The notes under the pieces are model-generated. The model did no database searches, was not told where the DNA came from, and worked only from the letters and a program-made list of their open reading frames with translations. The translations under genes and the position numbers were made by a program. From positions 1,178,001-1,242,000 of the forward strand of contig CAXXES010000004.1 of NCBI GenBank assembly GCA_963677175.2: 64,000 nucleotides of DNA, given 5' to 3'. Source of the stretch: Sunxiuqinia sp963677175. Its GTDB lineage: Bacteria; Bacteroidota; Bacteroidia; Bacteroidales; Prolixibacteraceae. Of the stretch, positions 8,449-15,527 are shown in pieces (positions within the stretch are counted from its first letter, which is position 1; each line of letters begins with the position of its first letter).

Positions 8449-8516
8449 GGGGATTAGAAATCCCCGGTTAAGAGGCCGGAATTGCACCCCGAAATTCCGG
8501 GGCCGTGCAGCCGCCG
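8449..8516 (+). repeat. Bipartite hairpin element, copy 8 (extended second stem)
   Basis: Hairpin 1 is GGGGATT-AGA-AATCCCC. Hairpin 2 begins GGCCGGAATTGCA and contains an inner CCCCGAAATTCCGGGG stem. Confidence 0.75.
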
Positions 8517-8549
8517 CCAGCCTTCGACATATCTTAACCAGCTCGGGGT

Positions 8550-8957
8550 TCAGTTGTCTAAAGGAACCTCCCGGACATATTCCACCACGTTGCTAAAGAT
8601 ATACCATCCCCGATTATCACCGCTATCAAACATTTCACCCAGAATCACATAGGATACTAAAGGAGCATTGGGTATATCGTCATCAATAAAGTTCAGTGTG
8701 TTTTTGTTAACATCTATGGCAAGCGTTTCGAAATTGTAGGTGTAGGATTCCACAATTTTCCCTACAAATCTGCATACTTGATAGGATAGAATACTGTCAT
8801 TAGAAGCTGTCCAATTGAGTTCAATTCCCTTTTCTTTGTAGGTGTTTGAACTCAATAATATTGTAGTAATTGGCCCGTCTTCGGGATCGGCATTATCCTT
8901 TTCACAAGCTGTAAGAGCAAGGAAGAAAATTAAAACTAGCGTAAACGGTCTGCCCAT
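8550..8957 (-). CDS. Small lipoprotein, possible Fn3-like fold
   Basis: 135 residues starting MGRPFTLVLIFFLALTAC: a type II signal peptide with lipobox LTAC at about residue 18, so the mature protein is lipid-anchored at Cys. The mature part (ELNWTASNDSILSYQVCR, TLNFIDDDIPNAPLVSYVIL) has the W-T-A/S and Y-V pattern of a single fibronectin type III-like beta sandwich. It is alone on the minus strand between repeat mosaics; its 3' end touches bipartite copy 8. An AT-rich leader with no repeats precedes the start (8958-9150). Function unknown; likely surface or periplasmic. Confidence 0.7.
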   Translation of the reverse strand: MGRPFTLVLIFFLALTACEKDNADPEDGPITTILLSSNTYKEKGIELNWTASNDSILSYQVCRFVGKIVESYTYNFETLAIDVNKNTLNFIDDDIPNAPLVSYVILGEMFDSGDNRGWYIFSNVVEYVREVPLDN

Positions 8958-9318
8958 GGGTTAAGGATTATTTATACATTTTTTGCAACTAATTATTCTC
9001 TCAATACAAATGCAATTTTAGAAATAAAAAATCAATTTTCTTTCGTCCCCTCAAGGAACCTTATAAAAAAGACGATCGTGTTTTGCAATTATTCGGATGC
9101 AGGATGCATTGCGCAGTTGTTAAATACCTCCAAGTGATTTTTTAATTAGTTGTCACAGCTGGCACTGAGCAGTTGCAACGCAGCTCATCCGATAGAGCCC
9201 GCAACTGCTTGTCAAAGTACTGTGCACAGCTGCTCTAATCCCAGAGCGGGGGTAGGCCCTCCGCATTAGGCTTTTAACCAGCTCCACATTTAAACCAATG
9301 AACCTCCCCTCTCCCATA

Positions 9319-9369
9319 CGGATTGAAAATCCCCTGCTAACAAGGACCGGATGGCATATCCGCACCAGC
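9319..9369 (+). repeat. Bipartite hairpin element, copy 9
   Basis: Hairpin 1 CGGATT/AATCCC. Hairpin 2 has GGACCGGAT opposite ATCCGCACC, so a left arm of the copy-1 type faces a right arm of the copy-4 type with two mismatches. Confidence 0.7.
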
Positions 9370-9499
9370 CTCAAACCGCTTGCTTTGGTGCATATCCCAA
9401 CGAGCCGGGTCTGCCAGACGCTGAAAGGTTGCGCCCTGCACCTGCGTTTAGTGTCATTCCGGCGCCCGTCAAAAAGCCCGGGCAGGCAGGCCGGTAGCT

Positions 9500-9990
9500 G
9501 TTGGCTGGTATCGCCATACTCAAAGCTTCGGACTTTACCATAGCGGAATAACGAGCCGTTCATCATTAGGCTTATGGATTATCCGGCATTAGGCTTATGT
9601 ACCGTCCGGCATTAGGCTTTGGGTTTGACCCAATCGAGGCTTTGGGCTTGTCCATCATTGGGCTTTGGGGGTATCCCAAATAGGCGTGCAACCGGCTCCA
9701 TATTAAACCATTGAACCTCCCATCTCCCATGCGGATTGAAAATCCGGCGTTAATAAGGTGCGGATGACATATCCGGCAAGCCGCTAACCGCCTGCGTTGG
9801 TGCACATTCCGATGAGCCGGATTAGAAAGTCTGAACCATGATTTGCAGGATGGGTTGGATGGACAGGATTGTTTGTTAACCGCCAATGGCTTTCAGGCCT
9901 GCCAGACGCTGAAAGGTTTCGCCCTGCGCCTGCGTTTGGCGTCATTCCGGCGCCCGTCAAAAAGGCCGGGCAGGCAGGCCGGAACCTGTT
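9500..9990 (+). repeat. Composite repeat, copy 1
   Basis: Starts at TTGGCTGGTATCGCCATACT and runs through 'attaggctt' units, 'ggctttggg' units, a bipartite hairpin (9732-9780) and the 'gatttgcaggatg' block to an expanded dRS3-like element. Nearly identical to 10605-11075; a diverged relative is at 1780-2080. Confidence 0.8.
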
Positions 9991-10165
9991 GGCTAGTGTC
10001 GCCATACCAAAACATCTATCTTTACAACAGATAGTCTTGGCCCGTATTGCCGTTAATTGTCCTGAACATGATTACTTGATTTTGGGATGGACAAGATTTT
10101 TATTGTAGCCCCATTTGGAAACCGGGTGAACACACAGGAGAAGTCCAATAAAAATGTAGCAGTTC

Positions 10166-10198
10166 TGTATCTTAGCTGTATCATAGCTGTAAGGTAGC
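10166..10198 (+). repeat. 11-bp tandem repeat, three units
   Basis: TGTATCTTAGC, TGTATCATAGC and TGTAAGGTAGC, then TGTGCTCC. It sits in the same flanks as the four-unit array at 3055. Confidence 0.8.
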
Positions 10199-10604
10199 TG
10201 TGCTCCGGATGTGAACCAAGCGTTGAAGACTAGCCTTGCGGGTTGGGAAAGGCTAAAAAGTCTGAACTCCCGACACGCCGGGACAAGCTATGATTTGCAG
10301 GATGGGTTGGATGGACAGGATTGTTTGTTAACCGCCAATGGCTTTCAGGCTTGCCAGACGCCGAAAGGTTGCTCCCTGCACCTGCGTTTGGCGTCATTCC
10401 GGCGCCCGTCAAAAAGGCCGGGCAGGCATGCCAATGTTTTCCCGTTTCAAAACTGTTGGTGGATGCGCCTTTCCCATCTACGTATCTTATGACCCCGGGT
10501 AATGCTCCCGCTCGTCGCACAACCCGGGGCTACCCACATTTCACCCCGATGGGGTGATGCCCTGCACCAGCGCTTGGCGTCATTCCGACGCAGGCCGGAA
10601 TCTG

Positions 10605-11075
10605 TTGGCTGGTATCGCCATACTATACTCAAAGCTTCGGACTTTACCATAGCGGAATAACGAGCCGTTCATCATTAGGCTTATGGACCGTCCGGCATTA
10701 GGCTTTGGGTTTGACCCAATCGAGGCTTTGGGCTTGTCCATCATTGGGCTTTGGGGGTATCCCAAATAGGCGTGCAACCGGCTCCATATTAAACCATTGA
10801 ACCTCCCATCTCCCATGCGGATTGAAAATCCGGCGTTAATAAAGGTGCGGATGACATATCCGACAAGCCGCTAACCGCCTGCGTTGGTGCACATTCCGAT
10901 GAGCCGGATTAGAAAGTCTGAACCATGATTTGCAGGATGGGTTGGATGGACAGGATTGTTTGTTAACCGCCAATGGCTTTCAGGCCTGCCAGACGCTGAA
11001 AGGTTGCGCCCTGCGCCTGCGTTTGGCGTCATTCCGGCGCCCGTCAAAAAGCCCGGGCAGGCAGGCCGGTAGCTC
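10605..11075 (+). repeat. Composite repeat, copy 2 (tandem with copy 3)
   Basis: Same order of modules as copy 1, with TATAC duplicated near its start and its bipartite hairpin at 10818-10868. Followed without a gap by copy 3. Confidence 0.8.
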
Positions 11076-11370
11076 TTGGCTGGTATCGCCATACTCAAAG
11101 CTTCGGACTTTACCATAGCGGAATAACGAGCCGTTCATCATTAGGCTTATGTACCGTCCGGCATTAGGCTTTGGGTTTGACCCAATCGAGGCTTTGGGCT
11201 TGTCCATCATTGGGCTTTGGGGGTATCCCAAATAGGCGTGCAACCGGCTCCATATTAAACCATTGAACCTCCCATCTCCCATTCGGATTGAAAATCCGGC
11301 GTTAATAAGGTGCGGATGACATATCCGGCAAGCCGCTAACCGCCTGCGTTGGTGCATATTCCGATGAGCC
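11076..11370 (+). repeat. Composite repeat, copy 3 (truncated)
   Basis: Repeats the first about 295 bp of copy 2, including a bipartite hairpin at 11284-11334, and ends just before a small membrane-protein gene. Confidence 0.8.
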
Positions 11371-11378
11371 GGGTCCTA

Positions 11379-11573
11379 CTATTCGTTGCGGTTTAACGAT
11401 CCATCCGTTGGACGATCCATTTTTTTGATTATTTCCCGTAGCAAGTCATTGTGCTCTTGTTTCAGCTTAATGAATTTTGTCACCCAAGTGTAAATCAAGT
11501 AAAGAACTCCGGCGAAAATCGCCAGGTAAACGAGAACGATCAGAATCGGAAGAATAAACATGGTATTACTCAT
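11379..11573 (-). CDS. Small single-pass membrane protein
   Basis: 64 residues: hydrophobic segment at about 5-32 (MFILPILIVLVYLAIFAGVL), then an amphipathic Lys/Glu-rich tail (FIKLKQEHNDLLREIIKKMD) likely to form a short cytosolic helix or coiled coil. The composition is protein-like and differs from repeat read-through ORFs. A typical small Bacteroidetes inner-membrane protein of unknown function. No partner gene adjoins; repeats lie on both sides. Confidence 0.6.
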   Translation of the reverse strand: MSNTMFILPILIVLVYLAIFAGVLYLIYTWVTKFIKLKQEHNDLLREIIKKMDRPTDGSLNRNE

Positions 11574-11666
11574 CTTTTTAAGTTTTAAGTTAATGGTTTA
11601 ATTTATAATGAATCAATATCTGTTATTTGGTTGTTGTGTTGTTCGTTTTTAAAAGTGTTAATCATC

Positions 11667-11720
11667 AGGATTATAAATCCTAGCTTAATAAGGACCGAAT
11701 TTCAAATTCAGACCAGCCGC
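11667..11720 (+). repeat. Bipartite hairpin element, copy 13
   Basis: Hairpin 1 AGGATT-ATA-AATCCT. Hairpin 2 begins GGACCGAATTTC and pairs CGAATTT-type arms imperfectly, ending CCAGCCGC. Confidence 0.7.
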
Positions 11721-11809
11721 TTCGCCAAGCTTGTGTAGATCCGAAAGAGCGTGGTGCATATCCCAATGAGCCGGGAATAATCGCTGGGCGCTGCACGCCG
11801 CTCATATTC

Positions 11810-12427
11810 CTATTTATTGGGTATTGTTTTTTTAATATTTGAATCCATTCTGTCAAATTTTTCCCTTATATCAACAGTTGTCCTTAATTCTCTTAAATAT
11901 TCATTAAAATCATTTTCAATATCCGCCAGCAGTCTCATTGGACTAACTTTAATGTCTAATCCATCAAATTCTAAACTGTTAGAAAATCGATTATTCATAA
12001 TTATTTTGCCTTGCACCATTCCACTATGAAATAATCCACATCTTGCTTGAGAATAAAATTCTCTCAGATTATACTCACTATGAACACCAGAATACATTCT
12101 TTCTAATGCAGCTACAAAGAAATTACGACTATTCCCGTGGCTCTGGATTCCTTGTCTATATTGTTCTACACCTTCCAAATATGAAAGGCAAATCATGAGT
12201 ACAATAAATCCTTTATTTTTATTTCGGTACTTGATGAGATTAGATGCAGGAGAAAGAAACCAACCTTTAACTTGCCTTTCATAAATAATAATCTTGTCAT
12301 CAATATTTCTTGGATTTAATTGTTGGTTATTTTTTTCATCAAAAACTACAGGATTATTTTCTTCATCCAGCCATCCAATAATTTCTGGAGCAATATAAAT
12401 TGGGTCCCTTCTTAGTTTTTTTGACAT
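11810..12427 (-). CDS. HEPN-motif protein (putative RNase or toxin-like)
   Basis: 205 residues, no signal peptide or membrane segment. It is largely helical by composition. The stretch R129-C-G-L-F-H134 is an R-x4-H motif, the catalytic signature of HEPN ribonucleases, in a helix (YSQARCGLFHSGMVQ) resembling the second HEPN helix of abortive-infection and toxin-antitoxin proteins. The N-terminal about 40 residues are polar and may bind a partner. It lies 23 bp downstream of a membrane-protein gene on the same strand, so the two are probably co-transcribed. The motif is seen; RNase activity and a defence role are inferred from the family. The alternative is a non-catalytic HEPN scaffold. Confidence 0.6.
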   Translation of the reverse strand: MSKKLRRDPIYIAPEIIGWLDEENNPVVFDEKNNQQLNPRNIDDKIIIYERQVKGWFLSPASNLIKYRNKNKGFIVLMICLSYLEGVEQYRQGIQSHGNSRNFFVAALERMYSGVHSEYNLREFYSQARCGLFHSGMVQGKIIMNNRFSNSLEFDGLDIKVSPMRLLADIENDFNEYLRELRTTVDIREKFDRMDSNIKKTIPNK

Positions 12428-12450
12428 TTTTTATTTTTTAGTTTGTTAGG

Positions 12451-12939
12451 TCAAATTATTACTGATAAATAAGTTTTTACATCATGAATTAATTCATTAA
12501 TGTCTTGATTGAATTGCATAGAAAAATGATTACTTCCCGGGGCATTCTTCATGGTAATCAAATCTTCATCTTTCAACTTTTTGATTTTCTCAATTTTTAA
12601 AGCGATTACCTTATTGGAAAGTTTGTCTGTAAAAATGGATTGAAAAAGACTATAAATGTTTGAATAGTCTGCTTTATGTATCGTGCTAGTTCTATTTGGT
12701 GTTTTTTCTACCCTAACATCTCTGAATTTATTTATGTCTAAATCAAGGATTGGTTGTAATATTGCTTTATCCTTTTTCAATTTTTTAATTTGGGAATTTT
12801 CATTCCATGTTTTCACTTTGTCAAAAACTACAAACAAAAAGGAAGCTAATGAAATTATTATCGCGGCAAAGCTTATGGCCCAAATATTAGACTTTATAAA
12901 GTCAAAAAGGGAAAGAAGTATGAGAATCGTTAAAGTCAT
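12451..12939 (-). CDS. Membrane-anchored protein with coiled-coil-like segment, partner of the HEPN gene
   Basis: 162 residues. One or two hydrophobic helices at about 1-38 (LLSLFDFIKSNIWAISFAAI, LASFLFVVF), followed by a Lys-rich helix (NSQIKKLKKDKAIL) and a soluble C-terminal domain of about 90 residues I do not recognise. The gene starts at an ATG and ends 23 bp before the HEPN gene, an operon-like gap. A membrane sensor beside a HEPN effector is a layout seen in abortive-infection systems, but nothing in this sequence proves it. AT-rich codon use matches the neighbouring small genes and differs from the GC-rich repeats. Confidence 0.55.
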   Translation of the reverse strand: MTLTILILLSLFDFIKSNIWAISFAAIIISLASFLFVVFDKVKTWNENSQIKKLKKDKAILQPILDLDINKFRDVRVEKTPNRTSTIHKADYSNIYSLFQSIFTDKLSNKVIALKIEKIKKLKDEDLITMKNAPGSNHFSMQFNQDINELIHDVKTYLSVII

Positions 12940-13103
12940 TTTCTGTTTGTTTTAAATGCATGCAGTCAGTTTTGTTAAAATTGTACACAACGGGCTGGTG
13001 CATGTTTAGTAGCGTTTGATCCCTCCATGCGCTTAGTAAATGTGCCGCCGTTTCCGTTTTAAATTTTTTTAGGGAGGGTTTTTAATTCTTAAATTTTTAA
13101 ATA

Positions 13104-13271
13104 ATGTCAGATTCTCCATTTAATAAATCAAATTATCGTTTTGCTGCTAGAGTTAGCAAAACTACATTAACTAACATTTCAGGTATTCACATGCCAAGAT
13201 TTAATAAATTTATATCTCATGGCATAACTGAAATGCTTTGTGAACTCAAACGGAATAAAATCAGAATGTGA
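13104..13271 (+). CDS. Possible 55-residue protein
   Basis: ATG at 13104, stop at 13269-13271. The product starts MSDSPFNKSNYRFAARVSKT and contains FNKFISHGITEML. It is the only plus-strand candidate in the small-gene island and ends 6 bp before the convergent 13277-13504 gene. Composition looks protein-like, but there is no recognised domain and the ribosome site is weak. Could be chance. Confidence 0.3.
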   Translation: MSDSPFNKSNYRFAARVSKTTLTNISGIHMPRFNKFISHGITEMLCELKRNKIRM

Positions 13272-13276
13272 TGATT

Positions 13277-13504
13277 TTATTCAGGAACTTCAAGCTTAAG
13301 CGTTGAAAAACGATAGTGAAGCAGAACATTTACGGTCTCTTCGCCAATAGCAGGTATGTCGTATTCTATGTCAGCAACTTCATAAGTTGATTTTTCATAG
13401 ATTACTGTTTCACCTATTCTTGGTATGAAGCGAACTTTTAAATCTCTTTTTAGCGGATATAATTTATTATCCGCCTTTTTCTCAAATAAGTTTAATTCAA
13501 TCAT
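13277..13504 (-). CDS. Hypothetical 75-residue protein
   Basis: Starts MIELNLFEKKADNKLYPLKR. Beta-rich pattern (VRFIPRIGETVIYEKSTYEV, VNVLLHYRFSTLKLEV) suggests a small barrel or OB/SH3-like fold. No signal peptide or membrane segment. It is AT-rich like the flanking minus-strand genes and lies 144 bp from the next one. I do not recognise the family. Confidence 0.5.
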   Translation of the reverse strand: MIELNLFEKKADNKLYPLKRDLKVRFIPRIGETVIYEKSTYEVADIEYDIPAIGEETVNVLLHYRFSTLKLEVPE

Positions 13505-13648
13505 AGTTAAAGTTTTTAGTTAAGTTATATTTTTAAAAAATATCAAGTTATGTTTTCATTATTCCCTAAAAAATGGAGAATTCCAATAATTATTTTTTTA
13601 TACTTAGCGCAATATTATTTGTTAATATTGGATACAAACTTTCTAAAC

Positions 13649-14134
13649 TTATAAAAAGGATAGAGACCATCCAGATAATAACAAAATGATGCTTATTAGC
13701 CACCACCATTTTTGTATTAGTTCAAGTCTTTTTAATTTTATGTCAAGTTTTGCAATCTTATCGTCTCGTTCTCTTACTGTCTTTTGATATTCAAGGCTTT
13801 CATTTTGAAGCTCATTGATTCTTCTTTGTAAATCAATGTCTTTGATGTGCTGATCTTTTTGTTGCTGTAATATTTTATAATAATTAGAGTAAGAACCATA
13901 TTCTCTCAAAACCGATATTTTTTGTTTATCCAGCGAGAACATACTTGATGATTGGTGTCTTTTTATCCACCCCTCTGATTCTAATGTTGCGATTACGTCA
14001 TCTATTCCCTTATTGTTAAGTTTTTCAATATACCTGAGTTTATTGTCTCGCCAATCTGTATCATCTGCTGGCTGGATGCTGTTTTGCAGTTTATTGATCA
14101 AATAGTCTGCATATTCAAGTTCGATTTCATTCAT
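13649..14134 (-). CDS. Tail-anchored coiled-coil protein
   Basis: 161 residues. Residues 1-75 look like a small helical, winged-helix-like domain (IDDVIATLESEGWIKRHQSS). Residues about 85-140 form a coiled coil (LQRRINELQNESLEYQKTVR, RDDKIAKLDIKLKRLELIQK), and a C-terminal hydrophobic helix follows (WWWLISIILLLSGWSLSFL). The architecture suggests a membrane-tethered protein facing the cytosol. Family unknown. It is transcribed in the same direction as the HEPN pair and is preceded by an inverted-repeat element (14275-14382). Confidence 0.6.
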   Translation of the reverse strand: MNEIELEYADYLINKLQNSIQPADDTDWRDNKLRYIEKLNNKGIDDVIATLESEGWIKRHQSSSMFSLDKQKISVLREYGSYSNYYKILQQQKDQHIKDIDLQRRINELQNESLEYQKTVRERDDKIAKLDIKLKRLELIQKWWWLISIILLLSGWSLSFL

Positions 14135-14274
14135 TTAGTTAATAGTTTAGTTTATGTACTTCGATTCAAGTTAGTTTTCCCAACGGTTTTGCAAAAACCG
14201 AAAATGTGCGCGGGCAAAAAATTTAAAACAACTTGCACGGACTTGTCCATGAAACACCGCCCAGCTATTAAATA

Positions 14275-14382
14275 TGCACTTTGTTGGCAACTGGCCGTTT
14301 CCTCAAAAGCGCAAAAACATGAAATTTAAAATGATACATACTTTTTTGCGCTTTTTTTCGGCTTGTTGCCAACTATTGTGCA
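14275..14382. repeat. 108-nt long interrupted inverted repeat
   Basis: Nested matching arms: TGCAC (14275) with GTGCA (14378); GTTGGCAAC (14283) with GTTGCCAAC (14365); CCG with CGG; AAAAGCGCAAAAA (14305) with TTTTTGCGCTTTT (14343). It could extrude as a single large hairpin and resembles a MITE or attC-like recombination site. Confidence 0.65.
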
Positions 14383-14395
14383 TCAAATATGGTTG

Positions 14396-14728
14396 TTATT
14401 TCTCTTTTAGCAAAGTCTTTGCTGAATCGTCAAAAATGTCATCCAAGGGATTTTTTATTCCCTCAATATAACGTTTACCTACATGAGTATAAATCTCTGT
14501 CGTTTTTGTCAGGCCATGGCCCAATAGTTCCTGGCTATATCTCAAGTCAGTCCCGTTTTCCAGCAAATGCGTTTCCATGCTATGCCGAAAACAATGGATG
14601 GTGTATGGTTTGTCAATCCGGGCTATTGGCGCCGTGTACATGGTATTAGGAATATGCCGGTGCGTTGTCTGACTGAGCTTAATGATTTTTTGTGTTGTCC
14701 CCAATGCCGTTTTTTTTTTCGATCCCAC
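14396..14728 (-). pseudogene. Tyrosine recombinase C-terminal remnant
   Basis: 110 codons. Residues 43-100 match the C-terminal half of XerC/D-like phage integrases: H45-x-x-R48 (IHCFRHSMETH), H71 in LLGHG, Y80 in TEIYTHV, and the usual tail IKNPLDD. The first 40 residues do not resemble an integrase, and the first catalytic Arg, core-binding and SAM-like domains are absent (a full enzyme is about 300-400 residues). It is therefore a fragment of a former mobile element beside the phage-type repressor at 14928. The four retained catalytic residues suggest recent decay. Confidence 0.75.
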
Positions 14729-14927
14729 AAGTTATGTAATTACGCAGTATAAATCAGTGAATCGGGCATAATTTAGTTTCATTCAAAATAAGAAGAGATA
14801 GGGGCAGCATTTACCCGCAGGGAAGGTGCTTCCATCAACGACCTTGCTGTGTTGGAGCTTTGAAACGGGTACAGTAAAGACCCGGTGGCTGCCAATGGCT
14901 CCGTTTCACCGATATAAAAGAACCTTT

Positions 14928-15470
14928 TTAATCTTGAGATGAAATCCTTTCCAATATTTCAGGATGTTCCTTCAAATTATAGGAGATGAACTCCTCAAAT
15001 GAAATGTGGAAACGACTCTCCATGGCAAGTAAAAAGGAAAGCTTGGGATTGGTTCCTCTCTCGTATGAAGCAACCATATCTCTTGTAGCTCCCAATATTT
15101 GGCCAAAAGCGTCTTGGCTCATTTTCAAATGTCCTCTTAATGCTTTTATGTTGTCGGATAAAAACATGCTGCTCTTAATCTTATTAAGAGAGTCTTGATC
15201 ATGTAGAGTTAATTCCGTTTTTGATGGCATTTCTCCCTCCGTTATCCACTCTTGGAACGGTGCTCCTTCTTCTTTCATCAACCAGTTTATATTTAAAGAA
15301 GGATAGGTATCAATAATTTTCTTAAGTGTAGAAAATGAGGGTTCGCTTTGTCGGGGACCAACTATTCCATTGATCGTTGTCACTTTGATATCAGTGGCTT
15401 CTGCAAAAACATTTTGTCTTCCTTTTGCCAGAATGTCTATTAAAACTTTGATACGATCATTAATGCTCAT
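14928..15470 (-). CDS. Two-HTH XRE/CI-like transcriptional repressor
   Basis: 180 residues. An N-terminal HTH (about 1-65; FAEATDIKVTTINGIVGPRQ, then LNINWLMKEEGAPF, typical of Bacteroidetes phage-type regulators) and a second XRE HTH at about 105-165 (NIKALRGHLKMSQDAFGQIL, RDMVASYERGTNPKLSFLLA). No peptidase or ligand domain is visible. Just upstream (15482-15527) are two related 16-bp semi-palindromes with starts 30 bp apart that could be its own operators, implying autoregulation. With the adjacent integrase remnant it is probably left from a prophage or other integrative element. Confidence 0.8.
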   Translation of the reverse strand: MSINDRIKVLIDILAKGRQNVFAEATDIKVTTINGIVGPRQSEPSFSTLKKIIDTYPSLNINWLMKEEGAPFQEWITEGEMPSKTELTLHDQDSLNKIKSSMFLSDNIKALRGHLKMSQDAFGQILGATRDMVASYERGTNPKLSFLLAMESRFHISFEEFISYNLKEHPEILERISSQD

Positions 15471-15481
15471 TTGCTTTTCTG

Positions 15482-15527
15482 AAATATATTTGTGTATTTT
15501 CTTGTCTGTTAATACACATTTGCGTAT
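15482..15527 (-). promoter_or_regulatory. Paired operator-like semi-palindromes upstream of the XRE gene
   Basis: ATACACATTTGCGTAT at 15512-15527 is an imperfect palindrome (ATACrCAwwTGyGTAT). A related AAATATATTTGTGTAT starts at 15482, sharing 12 of 16 positions, about three helical turns away. Both lie within 60 bp upstream of the repressor start. Operator function is inferred. Confidence 0.5.

Larger units (their letters stand above)
6558..8549. repeat. Non-coding repeat mosaic B
   Basis: No supported gene. Includes the 58-bp dispersed repeat (6635-6693); a CCTGACAGGTTT hairpin (6831-6855); dRS3-like elements (6925-6966, 7636-7653, 8087-8123); a 'gatttgcaggatg' block (about 7040-7110 and 8195-8290); a 44-bp tandem repeat (7309-7396); a block shared with about 2455-2600 (7386-7540); CCCCGGGTT/ACCCGGGG and ACCCC/GGGGT hairpins (about 8017-8062); a 13-bp stem hairpin (8161-8189); and bipartite hairpins (8367, 8449). 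Confidence 0.75.
8958..11378. repeat. Non-coding repeat mosaic C, densest part
   Basis: 8958-9150 is AT-rich unique sequence, probably the lipoprotein promoter. About 9165-9235 has an AGCAGTTGC/GCAACTGCT inverted repeat. From 9240 on everything is repeat: three near-identical composite copies (about 9500-9990, 10605-11075, 11076-11370; the last two are tandem with a 471-bp period), bipartite hairpins (9319, 9732, 10818, 11284), dRS3-like elements (9456, 9944, 10396, 10582, 11031), and an 11-bp tandem array (10166-10198). Long ORFs here are repeat read-through on either strand. Confidence 0.8.

Noticed and set aside
9153..9566. 137-codon minus-strand ORF in the repeat mosaic
   Set aside because: Its peptide consists of read-through of hairpin repeats and reappears as similar peptides in other repeat copies on both strands; no protein family and no usable start context.
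10980..11357. 125-codon minus-strand ORF
   Set aside because: Lies wholly in composite repeat copies 2 and 3; same repeat-derived peptide as other shadow ORFs.
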